Part shown: piece after piece, positions 55,115-63,669 of the stretch
How the letters are laid out: every line of letters begins with the position of its first letter
Position numbering within the stretch: the first letter of the stretch is position 1
NCBI GenBank assembly: GCA_016124585.1
Contig: WGNL01000005.1
Location: 151,951 to 215,950 of the forward strand
Length of the DNA: 64,000 nt
Source: Bacteroidota bacterium
GTDB taxonomy: Bacteria > Bacteroidota > Bacteroidia > Chitinophagales > Saprospiraceae
Direction of reading: 5' to 3'
Notes under the pieces: model-generated
What the model was told of the DNA's origin: nothing
The model's database searches: none
The model's input: only the letters and a program-made list of their open reading frames with translations
Translations under genes and position numbers: made by a program

Positions 55115-56332
55115 TTATAAAACCGACAGCTTCTCCGAATGCCTTAAAACACCATTGGTGAATACCTGCACCAAGTACATCCCTGATGGCATGGGGGGCA
55201 AGAAGTATTGCAACTGTTGAGGCCCAGGCGGTACATGCTTATCGAGGATAGTTTGCATTTTACGACAAGCCACATCACTTACCACGATTTCGACGTGAGC
55301 ATCCTCTAACTGTTCCCATTTTAAGGTGATAGAACCTTTAGCAGGGTTGGGATAGATACTGAAATGTTCCTTATCCAGCACAACATCCCCCGTAGCGGAA
55401 GGTGGCGGCGGCGTTGGTTGTGCTACTTTGTACTGTACGCTGAGTACAGTGTTTTGTCCCGTATTCAGGGTGCAGATAGCGATGGGCTCTTTGGAGACAT
55501 TGTTCAGAAAATGAAAAGTAGTGATTGTATCCGTCCCCAAAGGAAGCAACTGTTGGCCACCGATGGTCGAAATATCAATCCAGCCGAGTGGCGCTACTTT
55601 TACATCTACCGCTTGTGACTTGTAGAGGGTTTGCTTTTTCCGCAGTACATCATACGTGCTATCGGGGAGGGTCAGCGTGCCCCATGCATCTATGGTGCTA
55701 ATCTGCTGGTAGGTCACACGGATTCGGAAAGAATCGGCGGTAGGAACAAGAAGGCTCAATACGGGCGGCGCAATCGGTGCATCAAAAGCCGTCAATACAT
55801 TGGAAGCGCTTTGTTTGATGTCAAAGAAATTGATAGGTGCCCAGGATTGTTCCAGCGGCGGTACATTTTTAAACAACAGGCTCAATCCCAGCCCTAATTC
55901 ATCATTGCCATAATAACCCAAGTCCTTGACCTGATTGCCAGTGACTTCCAGATAAGTATTTGCATTGAAATTTATAGGATTGTACAGCATGGTAGCGGTA
56001 GGGAACTGGGCGTCAACATTTGTTCCCGTTTGCGGGAGCTTCATGACTTGACCCCAGGTTTGGGTGGCTTGCAGGCCGCTCAAGTCCCAATGTTGTGGGT
56101 CAAAACCGGGCGGCGTGAATATCTGGTTGATAGCGCCCGGCTGATTGCCCAAGGCAAAATAAAGCGTGTCGCCCACCACCGGGAAAACGGAATTATCAAT
56201 GGTAAACTGTGCCGATGCAGGATTGGTAAAACCCAATAGCAAGAGGAAACATATTGCCAATGTTTTTGCAGTTATTTGGTGAGGCAGGGAAATGGGAAGC
56301 TGCTGGAAAAACGTATGTAGTAGATTGTTCAT
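55115..56332 (-). CDS. T9SS cargo protein with type A sorting domain
   Basis: This secreted protein (405 residues from the ATG at 56332) has a signal peptide ending TNPASA-QF after a longish n-region. The C-terminal about 80 residues form a T9SS sorting domain: FSIYPNPAKGSITLKWEQLE, then VEIVVSDVACRKMQ and MPSGMYLVQVFTNGVLRHSE. The middle has no recognised family; it contains beta-rich segments. It is presumably exported to the cell surface or medium by the type IX system, whose genes are not in the window. Confidence 0.88.
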   Translation of the reverse strand: MNNLLHTFFQQLPISLPHQITAKTLAICFLLLLGFTNPASAQFTIDNSVFPVVGDTLYFALGNQPGAINQIFTPPGFDPQHWDLSGLQATQTWGQVMKLPQTGTNVDAQFPTATMLYNPINFNANTYLEVTGNQVKDLGYYGNDELGLGLSLLFKNVPPLEQSWAPINFFDIKQSASNVLTAFDAPIAPPVLSLLVPTADSFRIRVTYQQISTIDAWGTLTLPDSTYDVLRKKQTLYKSQAVDVKVAPLGWIDISTIGGQQLLPLGTDTITTFHFLNNVSKEPIAICTLNTGQNTVLSVQYKVAQPTPPPPSATGDVVLDKEHFSIYPNPAKGSITLKWEQLEDAHVEIVVSDVACRKMQTILDKHVPPGPQQLQYFLPPMPSGMYLVQVFTNGVLRHSEKLSVL

Positions 56333-56589
56333 CGTTAAATGTTTTTTTGAAATCGGGAACTCTGCTATTTTACCTACAATAGTATGGATTTTGGAGCTTT
56401 TTCTTTGTAGTTTTTTAATTGCCAATTAGCCTATCCTAAAAAACGAGTTGAGTTGTTAAAAACTTGAGATAATTTAGCGTCCAATTAATTATTACTTCTC
56501 GGCATTAAGGAATCTAATAGGTTTTGGTGAAGAAAAGCTGTCTCTAAAATCTAGGTCATTCTAAGATAGCCAATAAACAAATTCATTTT

Positions 56590-58179
56590 ATGTTAAAAAA
56601 TCGCTACGCTTTTCTGATAGCAACAGCTTTGTCCCTAACTGTTGCTCATGCGCAGACTATTCATTTAGTCCAAGACTTAAACGTCGGTATAGAAGACGCC
56701 CTTGATGAGTTCAATTACAAATCCGTGCAGCTTGGCTCCGACCTGTACTTCTCTGCAAACAATGGTACGGAAGGTTACGAACCCTATATGTTGAAAAATG
56801 GAACGCTGGAAATGCTGTCAGATATTGCCACCGGTGCGGAATCCTCCTCACCCACTGAATTTACTATTTACAATGACAAGGTCTATTTCACTGCCTATGA
56901 TGCCGTCAATGGAGGAGCATTATGGAGCACAGATGGCACACCGACAGGAACCGTGATGGAATTTACCCCCTCCGCTAGCGCAACGACCAATCGGCCAACT
57001 GGTCTCACAGTTGCAAAGAATGGAGCCTTGTATTTTGCTTTTGGAAACAAACTCTACAAATCGTTTGGCACATCGGCCAACACGAGCATTGTGCCAGGTG
57101 GCGTGACCGTAGAGTTCTCAGAAAACTCGACGTATACTGGATTGAATTACACGCCTTACGAAGAAGGAATAGCCTTTATTTCCAAGGAAAATAAAGTCAT
57201 GAAACTATGGTACGCACAGGATAGTATCGTCAAGCTTGGGGAAGCTACCTGTGACAGTTATTATTTTGACTATTTTGGTTTAAATCAAGTAAAAGATGGA
57301 TTAGTGTTCGCAGTAAGGTCTTCTTTTGACCCTGCGTTCAATGGGCTTTATCACTACAGTCCAACGCTTGATACCTTGCACAAACTCCCGGTGAAAGGTG
57401 TTGCTGATGCTAATGTAGGCAGGGTCTTCAGATTAAACAAGGACAGGGTCATAGTACTGGAATATAGCAATGGATTTGTCAGCGTGGATGGTACAGGCAC
57501 GAATGACTATGTGATTGCAACGGAATATCAAGGCTTTTCATCGGGCGTAAATGTTAATCACACCATAGTTGGCGATTATGCGATTTTTCACAGCAGTGAC
57601 CAAAGTTTTTCCTTTATCGTAACTTCTACCAATGGTACCGTCAATGGGTCAACCACCATCGCTCAACCAGACCAGCCGTTCAGTTCAAATTTCATTACCT
57701 ATGGTAACTACGCTATTTGGGCAGCTGGTGTAAGTAATGGATTCGTTCCGCAGATATGGTATGCAGACCCCTATCATGGAACTTCGGGCACCTTATACGT
57801 ACACCCGCAAGGCGCTTTCAACATTAAATCCATTATTATGGTAGGTGTGCAGGATAATAAGCTATATTTCTTCAGCAACCTGAATACCGACATAGGAAGG
57901 GAGCTATATTATCTGCCATTGGAAATAACTTCCACCAAGGAAGAAAAGGAATTGGATGGTTATACCATCACCAATAAAGCCGGGGAAATATACGTCTCCA
58001 CACCGACACCAAATCAGGAGCTTGACGTCCATGTCTATGATGTTGCAGGTAGATTGGTGGCCGACAAAAAGCTTATATCAAATTCATCCTTCCAACTTGA
58101 AGGCATGAGTGGCATCTATTTCATCGAAGCACATACTGGCAGCTATAGATTTACAAAACCAGTCTTTATTGCTAAATAA
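56590..58179 (+). CDS. T9SS cargo protein with ELWxxDGT-like repeats
   Basis: This secreted protein of 529 residues has the signal RYAFLIATALSLTVAHA-QT. The body shows ELWxxDGT-type beta-propeller features (GTEGYEPYMLKNGTLEMLSD, GGALWSTDGTPTGT, VQDNKLYFFSNLNTDIGREL). The C-terminal T9SS sorting domain has VYDVAGRLVADKKL and MSGIYFIEAHTGSYRF. The two together suggest a surface-displayed propeller of unknown binding function. A strong terminator follows. Confidence 0.88.
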   Translation: MLKNRYAFLIATALSLTVAHAQTIHLVQDLNVGIEDALDEFNYKSVQLGSDLYFSANNGTEGYEPYMLKNGTLEMLSDIATGAESSSPTEFTIYNDKVYFTAYDAVNGGALWSTDGTPTGTVMEFTPSASATTNRPTGLTVAKNGALYFAFGNKLYKSFGTSANTSIVPGGVTVEFSENSTYTGLNYTPYEEGIAFISKENKVMKLWYAQDSIVKLGEATCDSYYFDYFGLNQVKDGLVFAVRSSFDPAFNGLYHYSPTLDTLHKLPVKGVADANVGRVFRLNKDRVIVLEYSNGFVSVDGTGTNDYVIATEYQGFSSGVNVNHTIVGDYAIFHSSDQSFSFIVTSTNGTVNGSTTIAQPDQPFSSNFITYGNYAIWAAGVSNGFVPQIWYADPYHGTSGTLYVHPQGAFNIKSIIMVGVQDNKLYFFSNLNTDIGRELYYLPLEITSTKEEKELDGYTITNKAGEIYVSTPTPNQELDVHVYDVAGRLVADKKLISNSSFQLEGMSGIYFIEAHTGSYRFTKPVFIAK

Positions 58180-58192
58180 TAATGGTGCAAGT

Positions 58193-58226
58193 CAGGGTGC
58201 AATTTCAGGTTGCACCCTGTTTTTTT
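58193..58226 (+). terminator. Rho-independent terminator after the T9SS propeller gene
   Basis: CAGGGTGCAA (58193-58202) pairs perfectly with TTGCACCCTG (58210-58219), with a 7-base loop and seven T residues after it. Confidence 0.9.
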
Positions 58227-58320
58227 AGTGTGTCAAGCATAAGTCATCCCGAATTTTTTCTTCCTGTATAATTGCCCCGTTCGGGGCTAAATATTGGTAG
58301 AATTCAACCAACCAATGCGT

Positions 58321-58379
58321 TTTTGCGTGCCGTAGGTACGCTAGATGGTGCCCGGGCAACGTACCTACGGCACGCAAAA
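58321..58379. repeat. 20-bp perfect inverted repeat within a palindrome cluster
   Basis: TTTTGCGTGCCGTAGGTACG (58321-58340) and its exact complement (58360-58379) flank a 19-base loop. Smaller palindromes flank it: GCCCC-GTTC-GGGGC near 58273-58286 and AATATTGG...CCAATATT near 58384-58409. The AATATTGG word also occurs to the left at 58291-58298. The group looks like a REP/BIME-type mosaic in the 344-bp gap between two genes. Confidence 0.75.
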
Positions 58380-58481
58380 GCAGAATATTGGCTGCTTGCT
58401 GCCAATATTCCTTCCCGCAGGGACGGGTGGTTGAAAATCAGTGATGACTCATATAGGTTACTTTTCTTCCATTTTTGTGAG

Positions 58482-58489
58482 TAGGTTTG
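58482..58489 (+). promoter_or_regulatory. Promoter -7 box of the TPR-like gene
   Basis: TAGGTTTG matches TAnnTTTG and ends 34 bases before the ATG at 58524. No -33 TTG is evident at the usual distance. Confidence 0.4.
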
Positions 58490-58523
58490 TATCGCATTTC
58501 ATAAAACCCATGTGCGCTGAAAA

Positions 58524-59279
58524 ATGCCGAACTTCGCTAACTACTACTACATCATCATAGCCTTGCAGGCATTTTGCCTTTACCACGCCTACAAGAACCA
58601 CACGCAGCAGAAATGGTATTGGATCATCCTCTTCGTGCCCGCCATCGGTAGCTTGCTCTACCTCTACGAGAATTTTTACAACCGCCGCAACATAGACTCG
58701 CTGGCGGAAGGTGTAAAAGGCTTGGTATTCAGCAATTATGAAGTGGGCAAACTGGAGAAAGAAGTAAAATTCTCACCTACCCTGACTAATAAAATCAACC
58801 TTGGCAATGCCTATACAGAAAGAGGACGATATGATGAGGCTTTAGCTTTATATGCTTCCTGTGAAAAAGGTTACAATGAGGATAATCCAGAACTCCTTCA
58901 CCGATTGCTCAAAGTATATTACCTGAAGAAAGACTATGAAAAAGTCGTCGGATATGGCAAAAAATTAGAGCCAGTAAAAAAGCTGGGCGATTCGGATGAC
59001 AAAGTAGCCTATGCATGGGCATTGCACCGCATCGGTGAGACGGAAAAGGCCGAGGCCAAATTCAAGGAATTGGACAGCCGATTTGCCAATTATCTGGCCC
59101 GCTTGGAATATGCCCGATTTATGATAGAAACGGGTAGGTCAGCCCCTGCAAAAACATTATTGAATAATATCCTGGAAGAATGCGACAGCATGGACAGGTA
59201 TGAAAAAAGCTCAAAGAAATGGGTAGTGAGGGAGGCCAAGCGGATTTTGCAGGGTATTAAATCTTATAACATGCCCTAG
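58524..59279 (+). CDS. Membrane protein with TPR-like repeats
   Basis: This 251-residue protein starts with two hydrophobic segments (YYYIIIALQAFCLYHAY and WYWIILFVPAIGSLLYLYEN), the latter similar to the PLDc_N/cardiolipin-synthase N-terminal pattern. A TPR-like helical region follows (KINLGNAYTERGRYDEALAL, then LLHRLLKVYYLKKDYEKVVG and YAWALHRIGETEKAEAKFKE). It probably scaffolds a membrane complex. No specific family is named. Confidence 0.8.
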   Translation: MPNFANYYYIIIALQAFCLYHAYKNHTQQKWYWIILFVPAIGSLLYLYENFYNRRNIDSLAEGVKGLVFSNYEVGKLEKEVKFSPTLTNKINLGNAYTERGRYDEALALYASCEKGYNEDNPELLHRLLKVYYLKKDYEKVVGYGKKLEPVKKLGDSDDKVAYAWALHRIGETEKAEAKFKELDSRFANYLARLEYARFMIETGRSAPAKTLLNNILEECDSMDRYEKSSKKWVVREAKRILQGIKSYNMP

Positions 59280-59313
59280 CGATATGGTCGCTATAGTCAA
59301 TCGTATTGCTTTT

Positions 59314-59733
59314 TTATTTCCCGATAATCCCCAACACCCAGCCAATTACACCGCCCATGATGCCAACCGTAATTCCCGCAGCAGCGACATCCAGCAACAG
59401 AGGATTTATATTATTAAAAAAATGGGATGTAGAAAACCAGTAAGTATCTGTCATAATGGCAATTAAAACGCCCATGATAGCGCCCAAGATTGCCCCTTCC
59501 TTAAAATGATGAATATGCGCCCATTTGCCCATGATAATGGCCAATAATAATGCGTATGCTGCGCAGGAAACTAGGAGCATGGCCATGCTGCTTTCTTCCG
59601 GTGTTTTTTTGAATCCAGCTAACTGGGTGGTGTGGATGCTCATGTACTCGCCGAGTAGGCCCTCAAAAACCAACCAGCCGACTAAAAAGTAAACCACTGT
59701 GCCAGCGAGGGCAGCAAGAAGGATTTTTATCAT
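59314..59733 (-). CDS. Four-TM membrane protein of unknown function
   Basis: This 139-residue protein has four hydrophobic stretches: ILLAALAGTVVYFLVGWLVF, SMAMLLVSCAAYALLLAIIM, GAILGAIMGVLIAIMTDTYW and AGITVGIMGGVIGWVLGIIG. The pattern of short Gly-rich segments resembles DUF1761-type proteins, but the match is weak. It converges on the TPR-like gene and has no partner. Confidence 0.75.
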   Translation of the reverse strand: MIKILLAALAGTVVYFLVGWLVFEGLLGEYMSIHTTQLAGFKKTPEESSMAMLLVSCAAYALLLAIIMGKWAHIHHFKEGAILGAIMGVLIAIMTDTYWFSTSHFFNNINPLLLDVAAAGITVGIMGGVIGWVLGIIGK

Positions 59734-59809
59734 ATCAACGATTCATTTTACAAAGTAATGCCATCTGAACGTCTTAGTTATTTTCAAAAGTTCCGGTTTC
59801 TGTAAAACA

Positions 59810-59845
59810 AAAACGGGCCGACACTTCTCAGCGCCCGCCCGTTTT
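59810..59845 (-). terminator. Terminator of the 330-residue gene
   Basis: AAAACGGGC (59810-59818) pairs with GCCCGTTTT (59837-59845), with an 18-base loop. On the reverse strand a T-rich run (TTTTTGTTTT) follows, so it ends the leftward gene at 59866. Confidence 0.75.
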
Positions 59846-59865
59846 CAATTATCAATTCTCCATTT

Positions 59866-60858
59866 TCAATTTTCAATCGCTTCCACCACCCGCAGCTCAA
59901 ACTCCGCCGTCACCGTGCCCAAGTTCTTCACGATGATAAACTTTGCCCCCGGTGCCCAGCCCGATTCTGCGGCATTGACCTGCACCGACTGCATAGCCAT
60001 TACCGGGGTCTTGACCGGATTGTCGGCAGCAGAGGCATTGGCAGAGAAGAAGAACTCCAATTCGGCCAAGTTGGATTTGTTTCCAAAAATACAGGAAGCG
60101 TTGGCGCTCAATAAAAGCTTATCGGGCACGGGCACTGCCGAGGTCACGCCCGCTTCCACCGCCCCACTGAACGCAAACTGCGCATCGGCATCGCTGGACG
60201 ACTTGCGCAGCTCGGCCAAGTCAAAGAAATTCTCCACCATCTTGATATTGGGGCGGTATTTTTTCTTCAGGTCGCATAGGTTGTCATCCATCAAATTGGC
60301 CAGCACCAAGCGCTGCTGCTCTATCATGTTTGCCGTAAAAGCATTGGTGCCAAAGCCCTCCGTCTGCGTGTCCCTTGCTGCCCGCAGCAAGGTCAGTTGC
60401 GCCGCCACATCGTCCGCCACCGCAGACAGCGATGGGAACGTCAGTAGCGTGGTATGCAAAGCCTCTACCGCTACCATTCGCAAATCGTATTGGCTGCGCT
60501 GGAACGGTGCCTTTCCATGTGGGAAAATCGCTTTAAACTCCGTAGTGTCCGGCCCGTATTCTTGGCGAACCATCGTCTGCCAATCATCAAAATAGGTATC
60601 GGACATTTCGTCCAGTAGCCTCGTAAACTGCGCTGTATTCGATATGCTGATGCCCTCGGCGCTATCGAGGTTGGAAAACATGCTCCGGTACAGCAGTACC
60701 GCAGGCTCAAACAGGTCAAAAAGCACCAAAATAGCAGGGTCGGATTTCATGGCCTGCAAGCGTGAGAGATGGTAATTGGCAATGCGCAGCATCTTCCGCC
60801 TAGAGCCCCTTGTGTTGACCTCAAAGGTGTTGATCAGAAAGAACCAAAGACTTTTCAT
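59866..60858 (-). CDS. Protein of unknown function, 330 residues
   Basis: The chosen start (60858) gives MKSLWFFLINTFEVNTRGSR; an upstream ATG at 60930 is also open. The N-terminal two-thirds looks helical (RIANYHLSRLQAMKSDPAIL, DLFEPAVLLYRSMFSNLDSA, YDLRMVAVEALHTTLLTFPS). The last about 100 residues look beta-rich (PDKLLLSANASCIFGNKSN, VQVNAAESGWAPGAKFIIVK, NLGTVTAEFELRVVEAIEN). No signal peptide or TM segment is convincing, and no family is recognised. It lies next to the 41-bp repeat array. Confidence 0.8.
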   Translation of the reverse strand: MKSLWFFLINTFEVNTRGSRRKMLRIANYHLSRLQAMKSDPAILVLFDLFEPAVLLYRSMFSNLDSAEGISISNTAQFTRLLDEMSDTYFDDWQTMVRQEYGPDTTEFKAIFPHGKAPFQRSQYDLRMVAVEALHTTLLTFPSLSAVADDVAAQLTLLRAARDTQTEGFGTNAFTANMIEQQRLVLANLMDDNLCDLKKKYRPNIKMVENFFDLAELRKSSSDADAQFAFSGAVEAGVTSAVPVPDKLLLSANASCIFGNKSNLAELEFFFSANASAADNPVKTPVMAMQSVQVNAAESGWAPGAKFIIVKNLGTVTAEFELRVVEAIEN

Positions 60859-61058
60859 TTTACCGTAATTTAGATGGTTGTTAAGGAACGGCCACACTGA
60901 CCACTTTCTCCTTAAAATACTCACAGCCACTGGTGCCGCTTATCCGAGAGCGCCCGGATTTGCAGCAAAGAACGAACAAATTTTAAAATATTGTATTCAA
61001 AATAACAAGACTTTTAAATTTTAACATTTGCCAGTTTCCCACCCAAATTTTGGTCTTG

Positions 61059-61320
61059 AATTCCTTTGGAAAAACTGCCGAAACACCTCAAAATCGTTCG
61101 GAATATTCTAAATGGCATTCCGGCGCTCGCAAAGCTGTTTGGAATATTCTGAACGTCATCCCGCCATCCGCAGAAGCGTTCAGAATATTCCTAACGTTAT
61201 TCCGCCGCTCGCAGAAACATTTGGAATATTCCAAACGCTATCCCGGCCGCCGCAAACCTATTTGGAATATTCCGAACGCTATTCCGGCCGCCGGAAAGGC
61301 ATTTGGAATATTCTGAACGG
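61059..61320. repeat. 41-bp tandem repeat array
   Basis: The palindromic word GGAATATTC begins at 61100, 61141, 61223, 61264 and 61305, and AGAATATTC at 61182: six starts exactly 41 bp apart. Five full units and a partial sixth are present, with a degenerate unit before them at 61059. Units differ at several positions but share the core, a following AACG, an ATTCC/ATCCC block and a CG-rich CCGCC-CGC segment. Two overlapping rightward frames here are products of the repeat, since 41 is not a multiple of three. Function unknown. Confidence 0.9.
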
Positions 61321-61559
61321 ATTGAAGGGGGTGGAACGTGAAAATTGCTGGTATGGATGCTTGCTGGAACAGTGACCAGGTGCTAGTGTTTCATGTGTTG
61401 ATGGAAGACTTGAGATAACAGAGGGCTTGCTATAAACATCGCATGAGCCGCTGCACTCAACTCTTGCTCAAACTTTTGCTTTCACTTTAAGACTTAAATG
61501 TTGCTGAGATTGGAAGGTGGAAAACTTGGGCCCAATGGGATAATAGTTGTTGAAATACT
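61321..61559. other. Non-coding spacer
   Basis: Between the repeat array and the methyltransferase gene I see no open frame, RNA gene or strong hairpin. Composition turns sharply AT-rich just after this stretch. Confidence 0.5.
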
Positions 61560-62441
61560 TCAGATTATTAAAGCATTATTTAGTTTAGTCGTTGAATTTT
61601 TGAATTTCACTTTATCTGAAAATATTAAAATTTCGTCTCCAATTCTATTAGATGCGGATTGTGACAGTCTATAAATAACTTTCTTATGAGCAGGGTATAG
61701 GTTTAAAATAAATTCATGATTATCATAAGATATAAGCCATTTTTTATTTATTAAATCAACATTCTTTGCTAATTTTTTATGATCCTTTTTTGAATAAAAA
61801 TTCATGTATAAATCTGCTCCTTTTTGAAAATAAGGTGGGTCTAAATATATGAAAAAATCTTCTTGCTTTTTATTTATTTTTTTTATGAAATTTATTCCAT
61901 CTAAATTTGACACAAAAATTCTTCGTCGAAAAAGTTCAATTCTTCTAATCCTTTTAATTAAATCATTTTTATTGAATCGAGCATCAATTTTATACTTGCC
62001 AGTTTGATTTTTACCTCCAATAATACCTCCTTGAATAACGCCTGAAATGTTAGTCCTGTTTAGAAAAAATACAGCTTTTGCTAATTCAAATTCACTATTC
62101 ATTATATTTGTTGATTGAAGAACTTGTTTGTAATAAGTCCAATTTTCAACATTAATATCTAAATCTTCTATCCAATCACAGAATCTTAAATTTTGATTTA
62201 AAACCACTTTCCAAAAAGTATAAATTGAATTGTCTAAGTCATTAATAAATATTTTATCTACAAATTCATTATAAAGTAGTTTTAAAGCTAAGCCAGATCC
62301 GCCAGCATAGGGCTCTGCGTAATTTGTTCCAATTAAGTTGTTTTCATAAAAAAGTTTAGACATAAAAGGAAAAATGCAAGATTTTCCTCCAGGATACCTA
62401 AGAGGAGATTCAAATTGACTATTTTCAAGTTTATTTTCCAT
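61560..62441 (-). CDS. DNA adenine methyltransferase, Dam/D12 class
   Basis: This enzyme methylates adenine N6 in DNA. The 293 residues carry the class motifs: RYPGGKS (about 15-21), the SAM-binding YAEPYAGGSGLALKLL (about 41-56), NDLDNSIYTFWKVV and the catalytic DPPY (201-204), and the later ISYDNHEFI. The target site cannot be read from the sequence. The gene is markedly AT-rich and overlaps the upstream ParB-like gene by 11 bp, so the two form one unit. No restriction endonuclease is seen on this side. Confidence 0.94.
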   Translation of the reverse strand: MENKLENSQFESPLRYPGGKSCIFPFMSKLFYENNLIGTNYAEPYAGGSGLALKLLYNEFVDKIFINDLDNSIYTFWKVVLNQNLRFCDWIEDLDINVENWTYYKQVLQSTNIMNSEFELAKAVFFLNRTNISGVIQGGIIGGKNQTGKYKIDARFNKNDLIKRIRRIELFRRRIFVSNLDGINFIKKINKKQEDFFIYLDPPYFQKGADLYMNFYSKKDHKKLAKNVDLINKKWLISYDNHEFILNLYPAHKKVIYRLSQSASNRIGDEILIFSDKVKFKNSTTKLNNALII

Positions 62442-63669
62442 GCGTAATTGTTAACATTTTGCCTAAAATAATAGAAATTGCTATAGTTTGTTCAATGTTG
62501 CTTGTAGCTGAATAATTATGAGCACCAATGTGCAAAAGTTGAACCAATGTAGATTCTGTAACATTTTGAGTGCTTAAGGTTGTTTTATTGTCAACATCAA
62601 GCTCCTTTTTTGCTTTAGCAAAATTATTCTCAACATATTTTTCCATTGAGCTGCTTCTGGAATCATTTGAAGCTGTTTCAACCAATAAACGCAATGCCAT
62701 TCTTATTAATCTTGGGAAATATTGGCTTAAATAGCTTTTATTTTGAAGATAGTATTCGTATAAGTCAACAATATCTCGATAAAGGTCACTTACTGTGCCT
62801 GGCTTTAAATATAAATCTCCATTAAAGAGTACTGATGCATTCTTTTTTGTTCTAGAAGTTCTTTTTTTTGTTTCCTCTTTTGGTATAATTATACCTGTTG
62901 TTTTAAAATGCAGGTTTTTAGGCTGATTGTTAATATTGTTTTCAATTATTACTCGATTTTCTTTATCAAGTACACCAATAACATTGCCACGAGATTCTCT
63001 CGTTGTAATTATTTTTTGAGCAACTTTATTTGAAATATCTTCTAATATAGCTTTTGTTTCATTTTTCGTATGCTTGCTATATAATTTGTCACCTTTAAAG
63101 TCTAATCCTATATCCTTTAATTTTTCATTGTTGAAAATCTCTTTCTTTACAAATCCTTTATTCAAATGAGGGTTTGAACTAATGATTCCTGTAGCTTCGT
63201 CTAACTTTAAAAATAGACTTTTAGATTCCCCCATAAATTTAAAAACAAAAATATCCCTATCTAATGGTGACCAAGAACCTGAATCACCATGCTTTCTAAA
63301 TACATTTTCAATTGCAATCTTTTTTGAGCAAACATTGCATGGAATTGTTTTGGGTATTTCGGGAAGAACTGCAATATCAAAACCTTCTAAGCTGACACAG
63401 CCATGTTTTAATTTTGCTAAAATCATTCGACGATTTCCATCATACACAATCGGCTTGTCATTTTGCATAACAACTGTCGGTAACTCACTTAAGTCATAGT
63501 GTGACCTCATTTCTTTTGCCAATTTTAGCAAATTCCATTTTTCCTCAGCATTTTGCCATGCTTTATTTGTTATAGCTTGGTCATCGGCATTAGAATCAAT
63601 TGGATCACGTGGATTTTCAGTCCACAATACTAATTTTTCAATATCAATTTCTACTATTTGCTGACTCAT
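62431..63669 (-). CDS. ParB/Srx-like domain protein
   Basis: This 412-residue protein has an N-terminal ParB/Srx-like fold (IEKLVLWTENPRDPIDSNAD, then LPTVVMQNDKPIVYDGNRRM with the conserved GNRR, about 78-81). A CxxC pair (CNVCSKK, about 111-114) follows, and then SWSPLDRDIFVFKFMG. The remainder (about 160-412) is Lys/Asn-rich and helical, with no family I recognise. ParB-like domains of this kind can bind or cleave DNA and hydrolyse nucleotides. Composition is very AT-rich. It leads the unit with the Dam-type methylase; more of the system may lie beyond the right edge. Confidence 0.85.
   Translation of the reverse strand: MSQQIVEIDIEKLVLWTENPRDPIDSNADDQAITNKAWQNAEEKWNLLKLAKEMRSHYDLSELPTVVMQNDKPIVYDGNRRMILAKLKHGCVSLEGFDIAVLPEIPKTIPCNVCSKKIAIENVFRKHGDSGSWSPLDRDIFVFKFMGESKSLFLKLDEATGIISSNPHLNKGFVKKEIFNNEKLKDIGLDFKGDKLYSKHTKNETKAILEDISNKVAQKIITTRESRGNVIGVLDKENRVIIENNINNQPKNLHFKTTGIIIPKEETKKRTSRTKKNASVLFNGDLYLKPGTVSDLYRDIVDLYEYYLQNKSYLSQYFPRLIRMALRLLVETASNDSRSSSMEKYVENNFAKAKKELDVDNKTTLSTQNVTESTLVQLLHIGAHNYSATSNIEQTIAISIILGKMLTITHGK

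Noticed and set aside
58272..58484. 70-codon frame in the palindrome cluster
   Set aside because: It reads through perfect inverted repeats and lacks a plausible start region or family.
61059..61320. CRISPR array
   Set aside because: There are no unique spacers between conserved repeats; the whole 41-bp unit is repeated and diverged, and no cas genes are present.
61050..61375. Two overlapping frames of 87-88 codons in the repeat array
   Set aside because: The 41-bp period is not a multiple of three, so frames shift in every unit; the peptides are by-products of the repeat.
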